A model generated the notes under the pieces. The model worked only from the letters and a program-made list of their open reading frames with translations. It was not told the origin of the DNA and ran no database searches. Source: VXNE01 sp965217825 (lineage in GTDB: Bacteria; Pseudomonadota; Gammaproteobacteria; Pseudomonadales; Azotimanducaceae). Taken from it: a DNA stretch of 64,000 bases. Within the stretch, counting starts at the first letter, position 1. The number at the start of each line of letters is the position of its first letter. The translations under genes and the position numbers were made by a program. The stretch is taken from assembly GCA_965217825.1 (NCBI GenBank), contig OZ244571.1:3782001-3846000 (forward strand), in the 5' to 3' direction. This document shows, piece by piece, positions 1-8,354 of the stretch.

Positions 1-1548
1 ACAGAACCCGAAGGAGAACGCTCCGCCCTTCTCGGCGCAAGACTCCGCCGTTTCACCGGAGAGGAACTGACTTCCAGGCAACCCGTTTGAGTTCAGACCG
101 GGCGCCAGGGCACTATTATCCAAGGTATTCAGACGATCGGAGTCCGAATTCTCGGAACTGACCCCGAAACCGGCCTCCCAGTCCCAGTTATCGTCAATTG
201 AGCCTTCGAAATCGATACCCCAATTCAACGTCTCGCTCTGCGTCTGGGTGGACAGGGTGCCCATGTCGGGGCGTTGGCCACGCACGTGGACCGGTCGACC
301 AAAGGGATTGAACGGATTGAAGCCGTTCAAGGTCTGGCCCGAGAGCCTGACGTAGCCGCCGCCGTATGTCGTATCCCGAGTTTCGTAACGGAAGTTTGCC
401 GTCGCACTCAACCGCAGTCCGAAATCCCGCTCGACACTGGCCGAGAAGCTGTCGCGCGTTTCCTCGGGCAGGATATGGTAGCCCGCCTGGGTCTCCTGCC
501 CCCAGTTGGGCTCCCCGAACTGGCTGATGTCGTCGACAGTGGAATTCTCGTTGAAACCCTGCGGCAGCACCGCGTGAGTTTCGGCATTCGCCTGTGCCTG
601 CTCCTCGGGCGAAAGGGCGTTGTATTCGGCCAAGGTGAGCACGTCGCCACCCAGGCGATACGCGATTGGGAAGGCCTCGCCGTTCGCTCCGCAGCAGAAA
701 CGGACGTCGTACTGCGGGCCGGCGAATATCGACCGGTCGAACAGTGTGGTTTCCCGGTCCGCCCCGTCCAGGCCGGAATGCCCGGAGCGGCTATAGTTCA
801 GACGCACGCGGGTTCCTTCCAGGTCCAGCGCACCGGCGATCGAGCCCCGCGCTTCGTCGTAACTGCCTCCACTCGGCCAGTTGTAGTTCAGGTCGAGCTC
901 AACGCCTTCGTAGTCCTTGCGCGTGATGATGTTGACGACGCCACCGACCGCGTCGGAGCCGTAGATCGCGGAAGCGCCATCCAGGATCACCTCGATGCGC
1001 TCCACCATCGACAGGGGAATCTTGGAGACGTCGGTCACGCCGCCCAGGAATCCGTTGTAGCCGGAGCGTTTCCCGTCAATCAGGATGAGGGTCGACTCGC
1101 TCCCCAATCCGCGCAGATTTACGGTGGATGCGCCAGTGAAATTTCTGACGTTATTGAGGTTGCTGCCGAATGACTCGCTGGTGCTGTTCAGGTTCTGCGG
1201 CAACTGGCGCAGCACGCGTTCGAGGGTCGCTTCGCCGGTGGCCTGGATGAATTCCTCGCCGAGAACCATGAGGTTGCCCGCCAATTCTCCGGGCGTGCGG
1301 GCGATCCGCGACCCGGTGACCACGATCTCTTCGATTTCCCGCAGCGGGACGACCGGTGCGTCTTCAAGTTCCGTCTGCGGGGTCACCGCAGCCTCTTCGA
1401 CTTCCGTTTGCGGAACGTCGGCATCTTCAAGTTCCGTTTGCGGAACCACCTCTGCCTCTTCGGTTTCCTGCGCTCCTGCGAGCGCGGGCGTTCCGATCAA
1501 TATCGCCACCAGGAACCAGCGACACAGAGAAATCAGGTTTTTGTCCAT
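1..1548 (-). CDS. TonB-dependent outer-membrane receptor, 5' part (runs off left edge)
   Basis: 516 codons are open from an ATG at 1548 to the window edge; the C-terminal part of the beta-barrel lies outside. Residues 1-26 are a signal peptide (MDKNLISL...GTPALAGAQ). An acidic PQTELEDA-type repeat tract follows, then the TonB box region EIEEIVVTGSRI and a plug domain with the motifs STVNLRGLGS, ILIDGKR, VERIEVILDGASAIYGSDAVGGVVNI. These are the hallmarks of the receptor plug that closes the barrel and is opened by TonB for uptake of siderophores, glycans or other large ligands. The ATG at 1569 and the one at 1557 are in frame upstream; 1548 gives the cleanest signal peptide. The ligand cannot be told from the sequence. 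Confidence 0.9.
   Translation of the reverse strand, partial: MDKNLISLCRWFLVAILIGTPALAGAQETEEAEVVPQTELEDADVPQTEVEEAAVTPQTELEDAPVVPLREIEEIVVTGSRIARTPGELAGNLMVLGEEFIQATGEATLERVLRQLPQNLNSTSESFGSNLNNVRNFTGASTVNLRGLGSESTLILIDGKRSGYNGFLGGVTDVSKIPLSMVERIEVILDGASAIYGSDAVGGVVNIITRKDYEGVELDLNYNWPSGGSYDEARGSIAGALDLEGTRVRLNYSRSGHSGLDGADRETTLFDRSIFAGPQYDVRFCCGANGEAFPIAYRLGGDVLTLAEYNALSPEEQAQANAETHAVLPQGFNENSTVDDISQFGEPNWGQETQAGYHILPEETRDSFSASVERDFGLRLSATANFRYETRDTTYGGGYVRLSGQTLNGFNPFNPFGRPVHVRGQRPDMGTLSTQTQSETLNWGIDFEGSIDDNWDWEAGFGVSSENSDSDRLNTLDNSALAPGLNSNGLPGSQFLSGETAESCAEKGGAFSFGFC
1361..1469 (-). repeat. Coding minisatellite in the receptor N-terminus
   Basis: About three and a half tandem units of 30-33 bp share the core TCTTCRASTTCCGTYTGCGG on the plus strand. 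On the coding strand they read as PQTELEDA / PQTEVEEA. They separate the signal peptide from the TonB box and make a flexible acidic spacer. Confidence 0.85.
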
Positions 1549-1823
1549 CCCTCTCATCACCCCCGTCATCACTTTCGTTGTTCGTCCAAAATGCATGGTT
1601 ATTACGGACATTAGCACTCTCCACATGTTTCCGAATCCGCGTTGGACGAACGCCCGCATGTTTGGCGGACGCCCTGCCAAGACAGCGATTTGGTTTCACG
1701 CAATCGCAAATCCGGTATTAGGCCGTCAAGGCATAAGAATATACCGCTTTCCCCCGAACAACCATCGTCGCAGGCCGGTCTTCGAAGGCACAGAATCCGA
1801 CCACCCGCGCTATCCGACTCGGG

Positions 1824-2290
1824 TCAATAGCCGAGTTCCTTGTCGATGACGCCCGCAAGGCGTTCGCCGTCGAGGAAACGGCGGATGTTGCCGACGAAAC
1901 GGTCGATATTGCGGGGCGCCCGGAACTGACTTGCGCCCGCGGTATGCGGCGTCATCACCACGTTCGGCAGCGACCACAGTCGACTGTCCGGCGGCAGCGG
2001 TTCCCTAGGCGCCACATCGAGTGCCGCGCCCGCAATGCCACCGGCCTCCAATGCTTCCACCAGGTCCTCCTCCACCATGACCTCGCCCCGGGTAACGTTG
2101 ACGAGATATGCCGACGGCTGCATCCGGGCGAAGGCGGCGGCGTTGAATTTGCCCCGACGTCCGACGTTTCCAGCAGACCATCGAAATCGTCCGGGCCCAA
2201 CACGCGCTCGACCTCCGGCGAAGGCGCCACGGGATCGCGGTCCACTGCCTGCACATCCATGCCGAAGGCCGCAGCGCGTCGCGCGATCGC
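1824..2290 (-). pseudogene. C-terminal fragment of a D-2-hydroxyacid dehydrogenase (second copy)
   Basis: This stretch repeats the 3' half of the intact dehydrogenase gene at 5654-6613. The C-terminus from GKFNAAAFARM to the stop is readable, with the NVTRGE, DVAPREPL and TPHTAG motifs. A 34-bp deletion near 2155 removes the ICCPLTPETR segment and shifts the frame, and homology stops near 2290, so the N-terminal catalytic and NAD-binding parts are missing. It cannot make a working enzyme. It lies in the same orientation as the intact gene and together with it flanks the IS630-type element, the toxin-like pair and the MITE. The two copies are close but not identical in the shared part, so the duplication is not brand new. 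Confidence 0.9.
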
Positions 2291-2615
2291 CACTACGCCG
2301 CCCGCCCGCAGGACGCCCTCGACGCCATCCTGACCGCCGGATAGCCCTGAAACGGCCCACCCGCAACGCCCGGCCGCGCCGCCGCGCCCCGACGCCCGCA
2401 CAGCCATCCGGCGGGAATGACCGGATTGGAACCCCTCCACAACGCTCCCAGGACATCATCGGACGATCCGCGGCATGCCGCGGCGTCGTCAGCACCCCTC
2501 GCCGGGTAGAGAACCGCTCCGCTGATTGCTGGCCGTTCCGATCCCCGTGATGACCACACCGGACTTTTGGATAGGCCTGTCCCGGTCCCCTAGCCGGTCG
2601 CCTAACGGGACGATC
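2291..2615. other. Gene-free stretch
   Basis: Very GC-rich sequence between the dehydrogenase fragment and the IS630-type element. Open frames exist on both strands but show arginine-rich, low-complexity translations typical of shadows. I see no gene, repeat or RNA here. Confidence 0.5.
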
Positions 2616-2635
2616 TAGCGTTATGTCCCATAACT
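2616..2635 (+). repeat. Left terminal inverted repeat of the IS630-type element
   Basis: TAGCGTTATGTCCCATAACT; shares the TGTCCC and ATAACT blocks with the right end. Confidence 0.7.
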
Positions 2636-2678
2636 AGCTTCTACAATCACGGGCGTGTTCGTTTCATGGAATCCGCCC

Positions 2679-3732
2679 ATGCCTCGCGGTCGACCCGTTG
2701 CTCCCATATCGCTGGATGTCGAAGCGAAGAACCAACTGCTGAGCGTCGCCCGCTCCCGCTCGCTTCCGCACGGGGTCGTGCAGCGGGCGCGGATCGTGCT
2801 GGCGTGCGCGGACGCCGAGCCCAACAGCTCCATCGCGAAGCGCATGGGCCTGAGCAACGTCACCGTCGGCAAGTGGCGACGCCGATACCGCGAGCATGGG
2901 ATCGAGGGTCTGCACGACGAGCTTCGCCCGGGGCGGCCCCGCACGCATGAAGATGAGCGCGTCGCCGAGGTGATCAACACCGCCCTGCGGATCGAGCCGC
3001 CCAACGCTACGCAGTGGAGCGTCCGGTTCATGGCCGAGCACACCGGCATCTCCAAGAGCACCGTGCAGCGCTGGTTCGATCTGTTCGGCGTGCAGCCGCA
3101 TCGGCAACGCCACTTCAAGCTGTCGAACGATCCGTTCTTCGTCGAGAAGGTGCGCGACATCGTCGGGCTGTACCTGAATCCGCCCGACCACGCCGTGGTG
3201 CTGTGCGTGGACGAGAAACCCAGATCCAGGCTCTTCAGCGCACCCAGCCGCTGCTGCCGATGGGGCTCGGCTACGTCGAAGGGGTGACGCACGACTATGT
3301 CCGCCACGGCACCACGACCTTGTTCGCCGCCCTCGACGCCGCCACCGGCACCAGGAGTTCCTCGCCTTCCTGCGCCACATCGACGCCAGCGTGCCCGCGC
3401 ACCTCGACATCCACCTCGCGGTCGACAACTACGTCACCCACAAGCACGCCAAGGTCAAGGCTTGGCTGGCCCGGCGAGAGCGATACCACATACATTACAC
3501 CTCGACCTACGCGTCCTGGATCAATCAGGGCGAGCGCTGGTTCGGACTCATCACCCAGCAGGCCATCCGCCGCGGATCGTTCTCCAACGTCAAAGAACTG
3601 GTCCACAAGATCAACGACTTCGTGCAACACCACAATGAACAAACCACGCCCTTCGCCTGGGTCGCGACAGCCGACTCGATCCTCGCGAAGATCGAACGAC
3701 TTTGTTCAGTTATTTCCGGGACACCACACTAG
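2679..3732 (+). pseudogene. IS630-family transposase, frameshifted
   Basis: From the ATG at 2679 the protein starts MPRGRPVAPISLDVEAK and has a helix-turn-helix (NVTVGKWRRRYREHGIEGL) and the first catalytic aspartate motif (AVVLCVDEK). Just after VDEK, near 3223, the frame shifts: the expected continuation QIQALQRTQPLLP is in another frame. Near 3350 some codons between AALDAATG and HQEFLAFLRHIDA are missing. The last third is open again from about 3391, with VDNYVTHKHAKVKAWL (second aspartate), YTSTYASWINQGERWFG (the DDE glutamate region) and IERLCSVIS. The family normally makes one protein of about 350 residues, so this copy is inactive. Confidence 0.88.
3708..3731 (-). repeat. Right terminal inverted repeat of the IS630-type element
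   Basis: Read on the minus strand it begins TAGTGTGGTGTCCC and ends ATAACT, partly matching the left end. It overlaps the last codons and stop of the transposase pseudogene. Confidence 0.7.
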
Positions 3733-4349
3733 GATGATGGCGGTGGCTGGCCGCGAAAGCCAGCGCGCGTGAGGACTAGGTCCATCAATTGTTGTTCGGC
3801 CCAAGCGGGCGGCTCAGGCGCATTAACGTGCTGATCACGATCAATGTAATCGGCGACGGTCCAGGTGTGGTCGCCCGAGTTGTCGAGAATCCGGATACGG
3901 TCAAAAACCGAGGCAGTCTTCATGAGATTCTCTTGCGCTGTGATCCACTGTCGCCGGACTTCGGATTCCGGGACGCCGTGCCCGGCGTGCGCTATTACAC
4001 GAGCCTCCACGCGGCGAATGTTGATGCAAGGATCACGGGTACCGACAAAAACCGCGTAGGTCGCGTAGCCGAGTTCGCGCGCTCGGCGCGCGATCCGTGG
4101 CTTGGATGCGCCGGAATACGTGCTCTCGAACCCGAAGTCCTCAAGCCTCTCAAGGTGCCGGTCAATGCGCGCGTTTACTAAGGCGCGAGCTTCGCGTCCG
4201 AGGGCAGGGTCATCGTCGTTGCCGAGGCCCCGCGCTAAGGAGTCCGCATCGTAGAACCATACGGGCAGCTCATCACGGTTGGCGAGGCACCAAGTAGTCT
4301 TGCCGGCCCCGTCGGCTCCGATGACGATGGCGAAGCAGGGCGCGGACAT
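3729..4349 (-). CDS. Zeta-toxin-like P-loop kinase
   Basis: 206 residues. Residues 8-17 hold a Walker A loop (IGADGAGKTT), followed by WFYDADSLARGL with an acidic residue where zeta-type kinases bind substrate, then FESTYSG, a run of arginines (RIARRARELGY), FVGTRDP and a basic RRVEAR segment typical of the lid. Zeta toxins phosphorylate UDP-N-acetylglucosamine and block wall synthesis; other members of this kinase-like group have unknown substrates, so toxin function is inferred. The ATG at 4349 shares one base with the TAA of the small upstream gene (TAATG), so the two are translationally coupled, as in toxin-antitoxin pairs. The 3' end abuts the right end of the IS630-type element. Confidence 0.75.
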   Translation of the reverse strand: MSAPCFAIVIGADGAGKTTWCLANRDELPVWFYDADSLARGLGNDDDPALGREARALVNARIDRHLERLEDFGFESTYSGASKPRIARRARELGYATYAVFVGTRDPCINIRRVEARVIAHAGHGVPESEVRRQWITAQENLMKTASVFDRIRILDNSGDHTWTVADYIDRDQHVNAPEPPAWAEQQLMDLVLTRAGFRGQPPPSS

Positions 4350-4558
4350 TAGCCACGCTCCGGCGGAATGTACGGGGCTTCTTTGGCTGCGGGGTCCCCC
4401 GCGTGGAAATGTTCTTCCCTGCCGTCTGGCCATTTGCGCACGAGCGATTCGTCACCCACCAGGTATTCCTCGATGACCCCGTTGGGATATTCGGTGATCA
4501 CGCGCGAGTCGTCGTCGTCGGGCATGTAGACGAACGCCTTTCCTTGGTCGAAGCACAC
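4349..4558 (-). CDS. Small acidic protein, candidate antitoxin of the zeta-like kinase
   Basis: 69 residues from a GTG at 4558. It is acidic and rich in short beta-strand-like stretches (AFVYMPDDDD, VITEYPNGVIEEYLVGDESLV, KWPDGREEHFHAG) and has no signal peptide or membrane segment. I do not recognise the family. Its stop overlaps the start of the kinase gene by one base, so the kinase is made only when this gene is translated. Upstream antitoxin, downstream toxin and small size fit a type II module, but the assignment rests on position alone. Confidence 0.6.
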   Translation of the reverse strand: MCFDQGKAFVYMPDDDDSRVITEYPNGVIEEYLVGDESLVRKWPDGREEHFHAGDPAAKEAPYIPPERG

Positions 4559-4919
4559 TCGTCGGGAGTGCGACTTGGTGCCGGTCTTGGGAAAACCGGA
4601 CCACCGATTTTGTTCGGTTAGGTCTATGGTTGGGCCTTACATGACGAAGGTGGCGTATCGTCAATGGAAGCGGTTACCGGCTCACCACGGGCTTGGTAGT
4701 TGTGGAAGAAATCGGAGTCGGAGGGGCGGAGAGCGACATCGGTGACGACACGGCACCGCTGTAACCTGAAACCCTGCATCCCCATCGCAAGATCACTTCC
4801 CGGTCAGAAAAGGAATCCTCCTATGGTACCCGATACTTCTTCTTGACTTATGGCCTCGATCCTCCCAGAGTCGCCGACCCTGATCATAAACCCGCCGACA
4901 TCCAGCAGGTAGGTGCCCC
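4559..4919. other. Intergenic stretch upstream of the kinase pair
   Basis: No gene-like frame. It should hold the promoter of the leftward pair; I could not place -35/-10 boxes with confidence. Confidence 0.4.
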
Positions 4920-5085
4920 TAGTGCTCCGTCAAGTCTAAAAATGCGAGTGTAGCTGCGAGGGATTTTTGGTTCCTGGCGAGGCGCGACGACGCCGTGTGG
5001 TAGGCCCCACACAAGGAGGAGCAACGAAGTCCAGGGACCAAAAAGACCCGCAGATACCCGTAGATTTGGGATTGACGGAGCACTA
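4920..5085 (-). mobile_element. 166-bp MITE, copy 1
   Basis: Bounded by perfect 13-bp terminal inverted repeats AGTGCTCCGTCAA, each preceded by T so that the ends read TA...TA. It codes for nothing recognisable. A second copy of the same length lies at 55154-55319 in the opposite orientation; by eye the two differ at about two positions. The TA ends suggest mobilisation by an IS630/Tc1-type transposase in trans. The central part contains the inverted blocks GGTTCCTGGC and GTCCAGGGACC. Confidence 0.88.
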
Positions 5086-5172
5086 GGATTGTTCCAAGCA
5101 ATAGCGCCGCAACCGATGCGCATGAGGCCCGCAGGGACGACCACAATTGCGGCTACCTCGCCAGAAGGATCG

Positions 5173-5517
5173 TCACCTACCAAGCTGCAGCGCTGATTTG
5201 CCCGGCAGCCGCGACGCCTCGACCCGCGCGAAGCGCCGCGCCGAAAGCGAGTCCCGCAGGATGAACTCCAAGCCCCGGTACGTCTCCCGGCGCAGATGCT
5301 TGAGCACCGCGCAGCGCAGCACCGTCTCGCAGCTGAGGCCGCGGCGGCCGCGCCCCGACCCCGACCGCGCGCCGAGGTCGGCGGCGACCTCTCCGAGCAG
5401 CTCCGGGTGCGCGTCCAGCCACGCGGACGCCCGCTCCAGCTCGTCGGCGACGGGGTGGTCCACGGCTTGTGGATCGAATAAGCTTGTTTGCGCGTTGCGT
5501 TTTTCGCGCATTCGCAC
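5173..5517 (-). pseudogene. Transposase N-terminal fragment (ISNCY-like)
   Basis: Starts MRMREKRNAQTSLFDPQ and continues with WLDAHPELLGEVAADL, GLSCETVLRCAVLKHLR, YRGLEFILRDSLSARRFAR and ends shortly after KSALQ. This is the N-terminal domain of a group of DDE transposases annotated as ISNCY family; the full protein has more than 400 residues, so the catalytic core is missing. The fragment stops about 90 bp from the MITE. No terminal repeat of its own was found. Confidence 0.75.
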
Positions 5518-5653
5518 CTCCGGCGTTTTAGCTTTTCCAATGTTTTCATTGAGTTACAAAAACAGGGGATATCCGAAACGCCGGTTCGCTAGAACATGGT
5601 TGCCGGCCGGCCCGCGAAAGACGGATCAAACCGAACCCGCGAGTCGCCCGCAG

Positions 5654-6613
5654 TCAATAGCCGAGTTCCTTGTCGATGACGCCGGCAAGGCGTTCGCCGT
5701 CGAGAAAGCGGCGGATGTTGCCGACGAAACGGTCGATATTGCGGGGCGCCCGGAACTGACTTGCGCCCGCGGTATGCGGCGTCATCACCACGTTCGGCAG
5801 CGACCACAGTCGACTGTCCGGCGGCAGCGGTTCCCTGGGCGCCACGTCCAGTGCCGCGCCCGCGATGCTGCCGGACTCCAACGCTTCCGCCAGGTCCTCC
5901 TCCACCATGACCTCGCCCCGAGTAACGTTGACGAGATATGCCGAAGGCTGCATCCGGGCGAAGGTGGCGGCGTTGAATTTGCCCCGCGTTTCCGGCGTCA
6001 ATGGACAGCAGATGGCCACGACGTCCGACGTTTCCAGCAGACCATCGAAATCGTCCGGGCCCAACACGCGCTCCACCTCCGGCGAAGGCGCCACGGGATC
6101 GCGGTCCACTGCCTGCACGTCCATGCCGAACGCCGCAGCGCGTCGCGCGACGGCACGGCCGGTCCCGCCGAAGCCGAAAATCCCCATCATCAGCCCGGTA
6201 AGCTCGATCTCTCGGCGCCGCATCTCCCATCGGTGGTTCCACGCGTCGGGTCCGAACCGGAGTGCCGTGGCGAGCTGACGCGTCAACATCAGTAGTAGAC
6301 CAAATGCATGGTCCGCCAAGTGTTCGCCCACCAGTCCCTTTTCGCTGGTCAGCAATACGTCGCTTGCCTTGAACTCGTCGTAGAGAAAGCTGTCGACGCC
6401 AGAGGAGATGGCATGCACCCAGCGAAGTTTTCTCGCTGCGGACAACATCTCTTTCGATACGTGGCCAAGCACCACGTCCGTGTCCGCGATGTGATGGATC
6501 GCATCGCTTGGTTTGGAAACAATGACTTCCTCCGCGCCCGCTTCATGTATGCGCCGCAGGTCAGCCGAGGAGACTTCCCGCAACGTCAACCCGGGGATGA
6601 TCAATACCTTCAT
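5654..6613 (-). CDS. D-isomer-specific 2-hydroxyacid dehydrogenase
   Basis: 319 residues from the ATG at 6613 (MKVLIIPGLT). A long open upstream extension is discarded because it overlaps the hydratase gene. The NAD-binding motif reads GIFGFGGTGRAVARR (about residue 145), followed by a VDRDP turn with the acidic residue that selects NAD over NADP. The catalytic residues are Arg in NVTRGEVMVEEDL, Glu in DVAPREPLPP and His in MTPHTAG. The enzyme should interconvert a 2-keto acid and a D-2-hydroxy acid in the cytoplasm. The start overlaps the stop of the upstream hydratase by four bases (ATGA), so the two form one operon, perhaps for catabolism of a 2-keto acid. A broken second copy of the 3' half lies at 1824-2290. 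Confidence 0.92.
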   Translation of the reverse strand: MKVLIIPGLTLREVSSADLRRIHEAGAEEVIVSKPSDAIHHIADTDVVLGHVSKEMLSAARKLRWVHAISSGVDSFLYDEFKASDVLLTSEKGLVGEHLADHAFGLLLMLTRQLATALRFGPDAWNHRWEMRRREIELTGLMMGIFGFGGTGRAVARRAAAFGMDVQAVDRDPVAPSPEVERVLGPDDFDGLLETSDVVAICCPLTPETRGKFNAATFARMQPSAYLVNVTRGEVMVEEDLAEALESGSIAGAALDVAPREPLPPDSRLWSLPNVVMTPHTAGASQFRAPRNIDRFVGNIRRFLDGERLAGVIDKELGY

Positions 6614-7311
6614 GTGAATACCACTTCCACAACACCCAGATCGGAACCGAAATCGCCCAACCACCTGGAGGGCTCCGCTACCGGGCAACGCCCGAAGGAG
6701 CCCGTGATAACCCGCTGCCCCGGCTGCAGCGTCCGGCCGAACCGGGACAACTGCGCGGCCAGCGCCGCAATCGACGCGAAATGATCGTCGATGTGACCGC
6801 GCGCCGCCACTGTTTCCACCGCCTCGCCGTCGCGGGCGAGCGTGACGACAAGGGACTCGAAATCGATCCCGGCAACGGCCCGAGGAGTTGCTGCCACGAT
6901 GCCCCATTGCGAGAGATCGTCCGCCAACCGGTCCCGCGCCGGGGCGTCCGCCGACAGTCGACGTTGGTTGATTTCGAATGCCGGCGCAACGCTTTGTACG
7001 GCATCGACAACCGCGTCGCGCGACACCTCGCCCGCGAGCTCCCGGCCAATCGTGAAACAACACTCGTTCTCCACGCCTGCGCGTCCCAGGGCCTCGAGGC
7101 CGATACGGGCACCCGATGCGAAAATGCGACTCTCGAGGATATGGCCGAAGGGACGAAAGCCCGCGCCCATGGAGTCACGCGCCTGTCCCGACGTCAGGCC
7201 CACCTTCCAGCCGCCCAATGCTTCCCCGGCGGCGAGCTTGCCTTCCAGCGTCTCGAGCTGGCGGCTCAATCCGGCGTGCAGATCACGTAGTGTCAGTGTC
7301 TGTTGCGGCAA
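6610..7311 (-). CDS. 2-keto-4-pentenoate hydratase / fumarylacetoacetase-family protein
   Basis: 233 residues. I place the start at the TTG at 7311, because GGAGG lies eight bases upstream; an in-frame TTG at 7326 overlaps that Shine-Dalgarno and is less likely. The motifs GGWKVGLTSGQAR, FGHILESRIF, GVENECCFTIGREL and AFEINQRR match the MhpD/fumarylacetoacetate-hydrolase C-terminal fold, with the metal-binding E-x-E replaced by E-N-E in GVENE. Such enzymes add water to 2-hydroxypenta-2,4-dienoate or decarboxylate 4-oxalocrotonate in meta-cleavage pathways. Its stop overlaps the start of the hydroxyacid dehydrogenase, suggesting successive steps on a 2-keto acid. The substrate is unknown. Confidence 0.82.
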   Translation of the reverse strand: MPQQTLTLRDLHAGLSRQLETLEGKLAAGEALGGWKVGLTSGQARDSMGAGFRPFGHILESRIFASGARIGLEALGRAGVENECCFTIGRELAGEVSRDAVVDAVQSVAPAFEINQRRLSADAPARDRLADDLSQWGIVAATPRAVAGIDFESLVVTLARDGEAVETVAARGHIDDHFASIAALAAQLSRFGRTLQPGQRVITGSFGRCPVAEPSRWLGDFGSDLGVVEVVFT

Positions 7312-7391
7312 GACTTTAACCTCCAATATATCAATAGCTTATCAGTATTCGGCGCGCACTCACGGCCTTGGCATGGGCAAGCAATGCGGCT

Positions 7392-7670
7392 TCAAGCATC
7401 AATCTGGTCGTAGTGACCGCCAATGGCAAAAATGTAGATGGCATCGTCATCAAACCGATAGATCAAACGGTCGCCTTGCGAAATGCGCCTTGACCAAAGC
7501 CCCGACAAATCGTGCTTCAGCGGCTCCGGCTTCCCAAGACCGGAAGATGGGTCGTCCGAACGCAGCATCTCCTTCAGAAGTCTGCAAAGCGTGCGGTGCA
7601 GCCGCTTGTCTCTATCGCGCAGCTTTTCGTACGCAGCCCAGGTTTCACCCTCAAAAACCAGTGACCTCAT
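7392..7670 (-). CDS. yoeB: YoeB-type mRNA interferase toxin
   Basis: 92 residues, normal for the Txe/YoeB branch of the RelE superfamily. The landmarks are WAAYEKLRDRDKRLHRTLCRLLKEMLR, GLGKPEPLKHDLSGLWSRRIS, DRLIYRF and the C-terminal GGHYD with the catalytic His-Tyr pair. YoeB binds the ribosome and cuts mRNA at the A site. The gene overlaps the 3' end of the antitoxin gene by 20 bases in another frame, so expression is coupled. All family catalytic positions I can check (Glu in the KPEPLKHDL helix region, Arg in SRRIS or DRLIYR, His-Tyr) are present, so it looks functional. Confidence 0.93.
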   Translation of the reverse strand: MRSLVFEGETWAAYEKLRDRDKRLHRTLCRLLKEMLRSDDPSSGLGKPEPLKHDLSGLWSRRISQGDRLIYRFDDDAIYIFAIGGHYDQIDA

Positions 7671-7923
7671 TCGTTTGCTCAGCCGTGGGACGGTACCCTG
7701 TCCCTTGGGAGTGGGTAATCATAGAACTGGCGATCTGGCGCATGAGATCCTTGTTCTGCAAGACGTACAAGGTCTCCTGCTCCCGTTCCCAGTCTTCGGC
7801 GCTGACTACTACGAAATCGGCACCCGAGCGACGCGCCACTTTGAGCGGCACGTGATTGTTGATCACTTGTTCCACCATCGATTTCAGATGGTCTCTGAAA
7901 CGATTTACGCTGACGGTATCCAC
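7651..7923 (-). CDS. yefM: YefM-type antitoxin
   Basis: 90 residues from a GTG at 7923. The N-terminal DTVSVNRFRDHLKSMVEQVINNHVPLKV and VVSAEDWEREQETLYVL are the Phd/YefM DNA-binding and dimerisation fold; the tail (TAEQTNEVTGF) is the unstructured part that wraps YoeB. An open frame extends upstream to 8070, but its sequence is arginine-rich and unlike the family, so the GTG start is preferred. YefM and YefM-YoeB normally repress their own promoter, which should lie between 7924 and 8070. Confidence 0.9.
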   Translation of the reverse strand: MDTVSVNRFRDHLKSMVEQVINNHVPLKVARRSGADFVVVSAEDWEREQETLYVLQNKDLMRQIASSMITHSQGTGYRPTAEQTNEVTGF

Positions 7924-8103
7924 AACGCCCACCGGGTTGTACGGAAATTCCGTACGAGTATAGGGAACACCGCTCTGCCGCGCAATCTTGACGACTGTTC
8001 TCGATTCGGCGGCCGAGACACGACGGTGCCCGTCGCATCCGGGAACTCGATGCGCCGATTTGGACCGCACCGACGGTCGGCGCGCGTTCTTGTTCTATCG
8101 GAC

Positions 8104-8345
8104 CAGGGCAGCGCGATCGCGCATCACGCGGGTTTGCCGAAAGAGATGCCGCCGACATTGTTCACGAGGATATCGACGCTGCCAAACGCATCCAGTGCGC
8201 GCGATCATCCTCTCCACCTGCATCGGATCGGTGACATCGGCGGGGACGGCCACCGCCTCGCCGCCCTGCTCCCGAATTTCCGCGACAACCCTGTCCAGGG
8301 CGACGGCCCACAACGGCGACCGCCCGCGCCAAGCGCGGCAGCGAT
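8104..8345 (-). pseudogene. Short-chain dehydrogenase remnant
   Basis: A reading frame contains RVVAEIREQGGEAVAVPADVTDPMQVERMI, the beta-3/alpha-3 part of the SDR Rossmann fold. After a one-base shift near 8195 the next SDR block FGSVDILVNNVGG (the NNxG motif) and ISFGKPA follow. The glycine-rich N-terminus and the YxxxK active site are both missing. It is a leftover of about 80 codons with at least one frameshift. Confidence 0.72.
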
Positions 8346-8354
8346 TTCGCGGGG

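Larger units (their letters stand above)
2616..3731 (+). mobile_element. IS630-family insertion sequence, decayed
   Basis: A transposase pseudogene is bracketed by imperfect terminal inverted repeats: TAGCGTTATGTCCCATAACT at the left, and on the opposite strand TAGTGTGGTGTCCC...ATAACT at the right. Both ends carry CTAG/TA, the target dinucleotide duplicated by IS630-type elements. Length is about 1.1 kb, normal for the family. The transposase has a frameshift and a small deletion, so the copy is not autonomous. Confidence 0.85.

Noticed and set aside
6614..7063. 150-codon N-terminal extension of the hydroxyacid dehydrogenase
   Set aside because: It overlaps the hydratase gene in another frame; MKVLIIPG is a normal start for the family and the ATGA overlap is typical for an operon.
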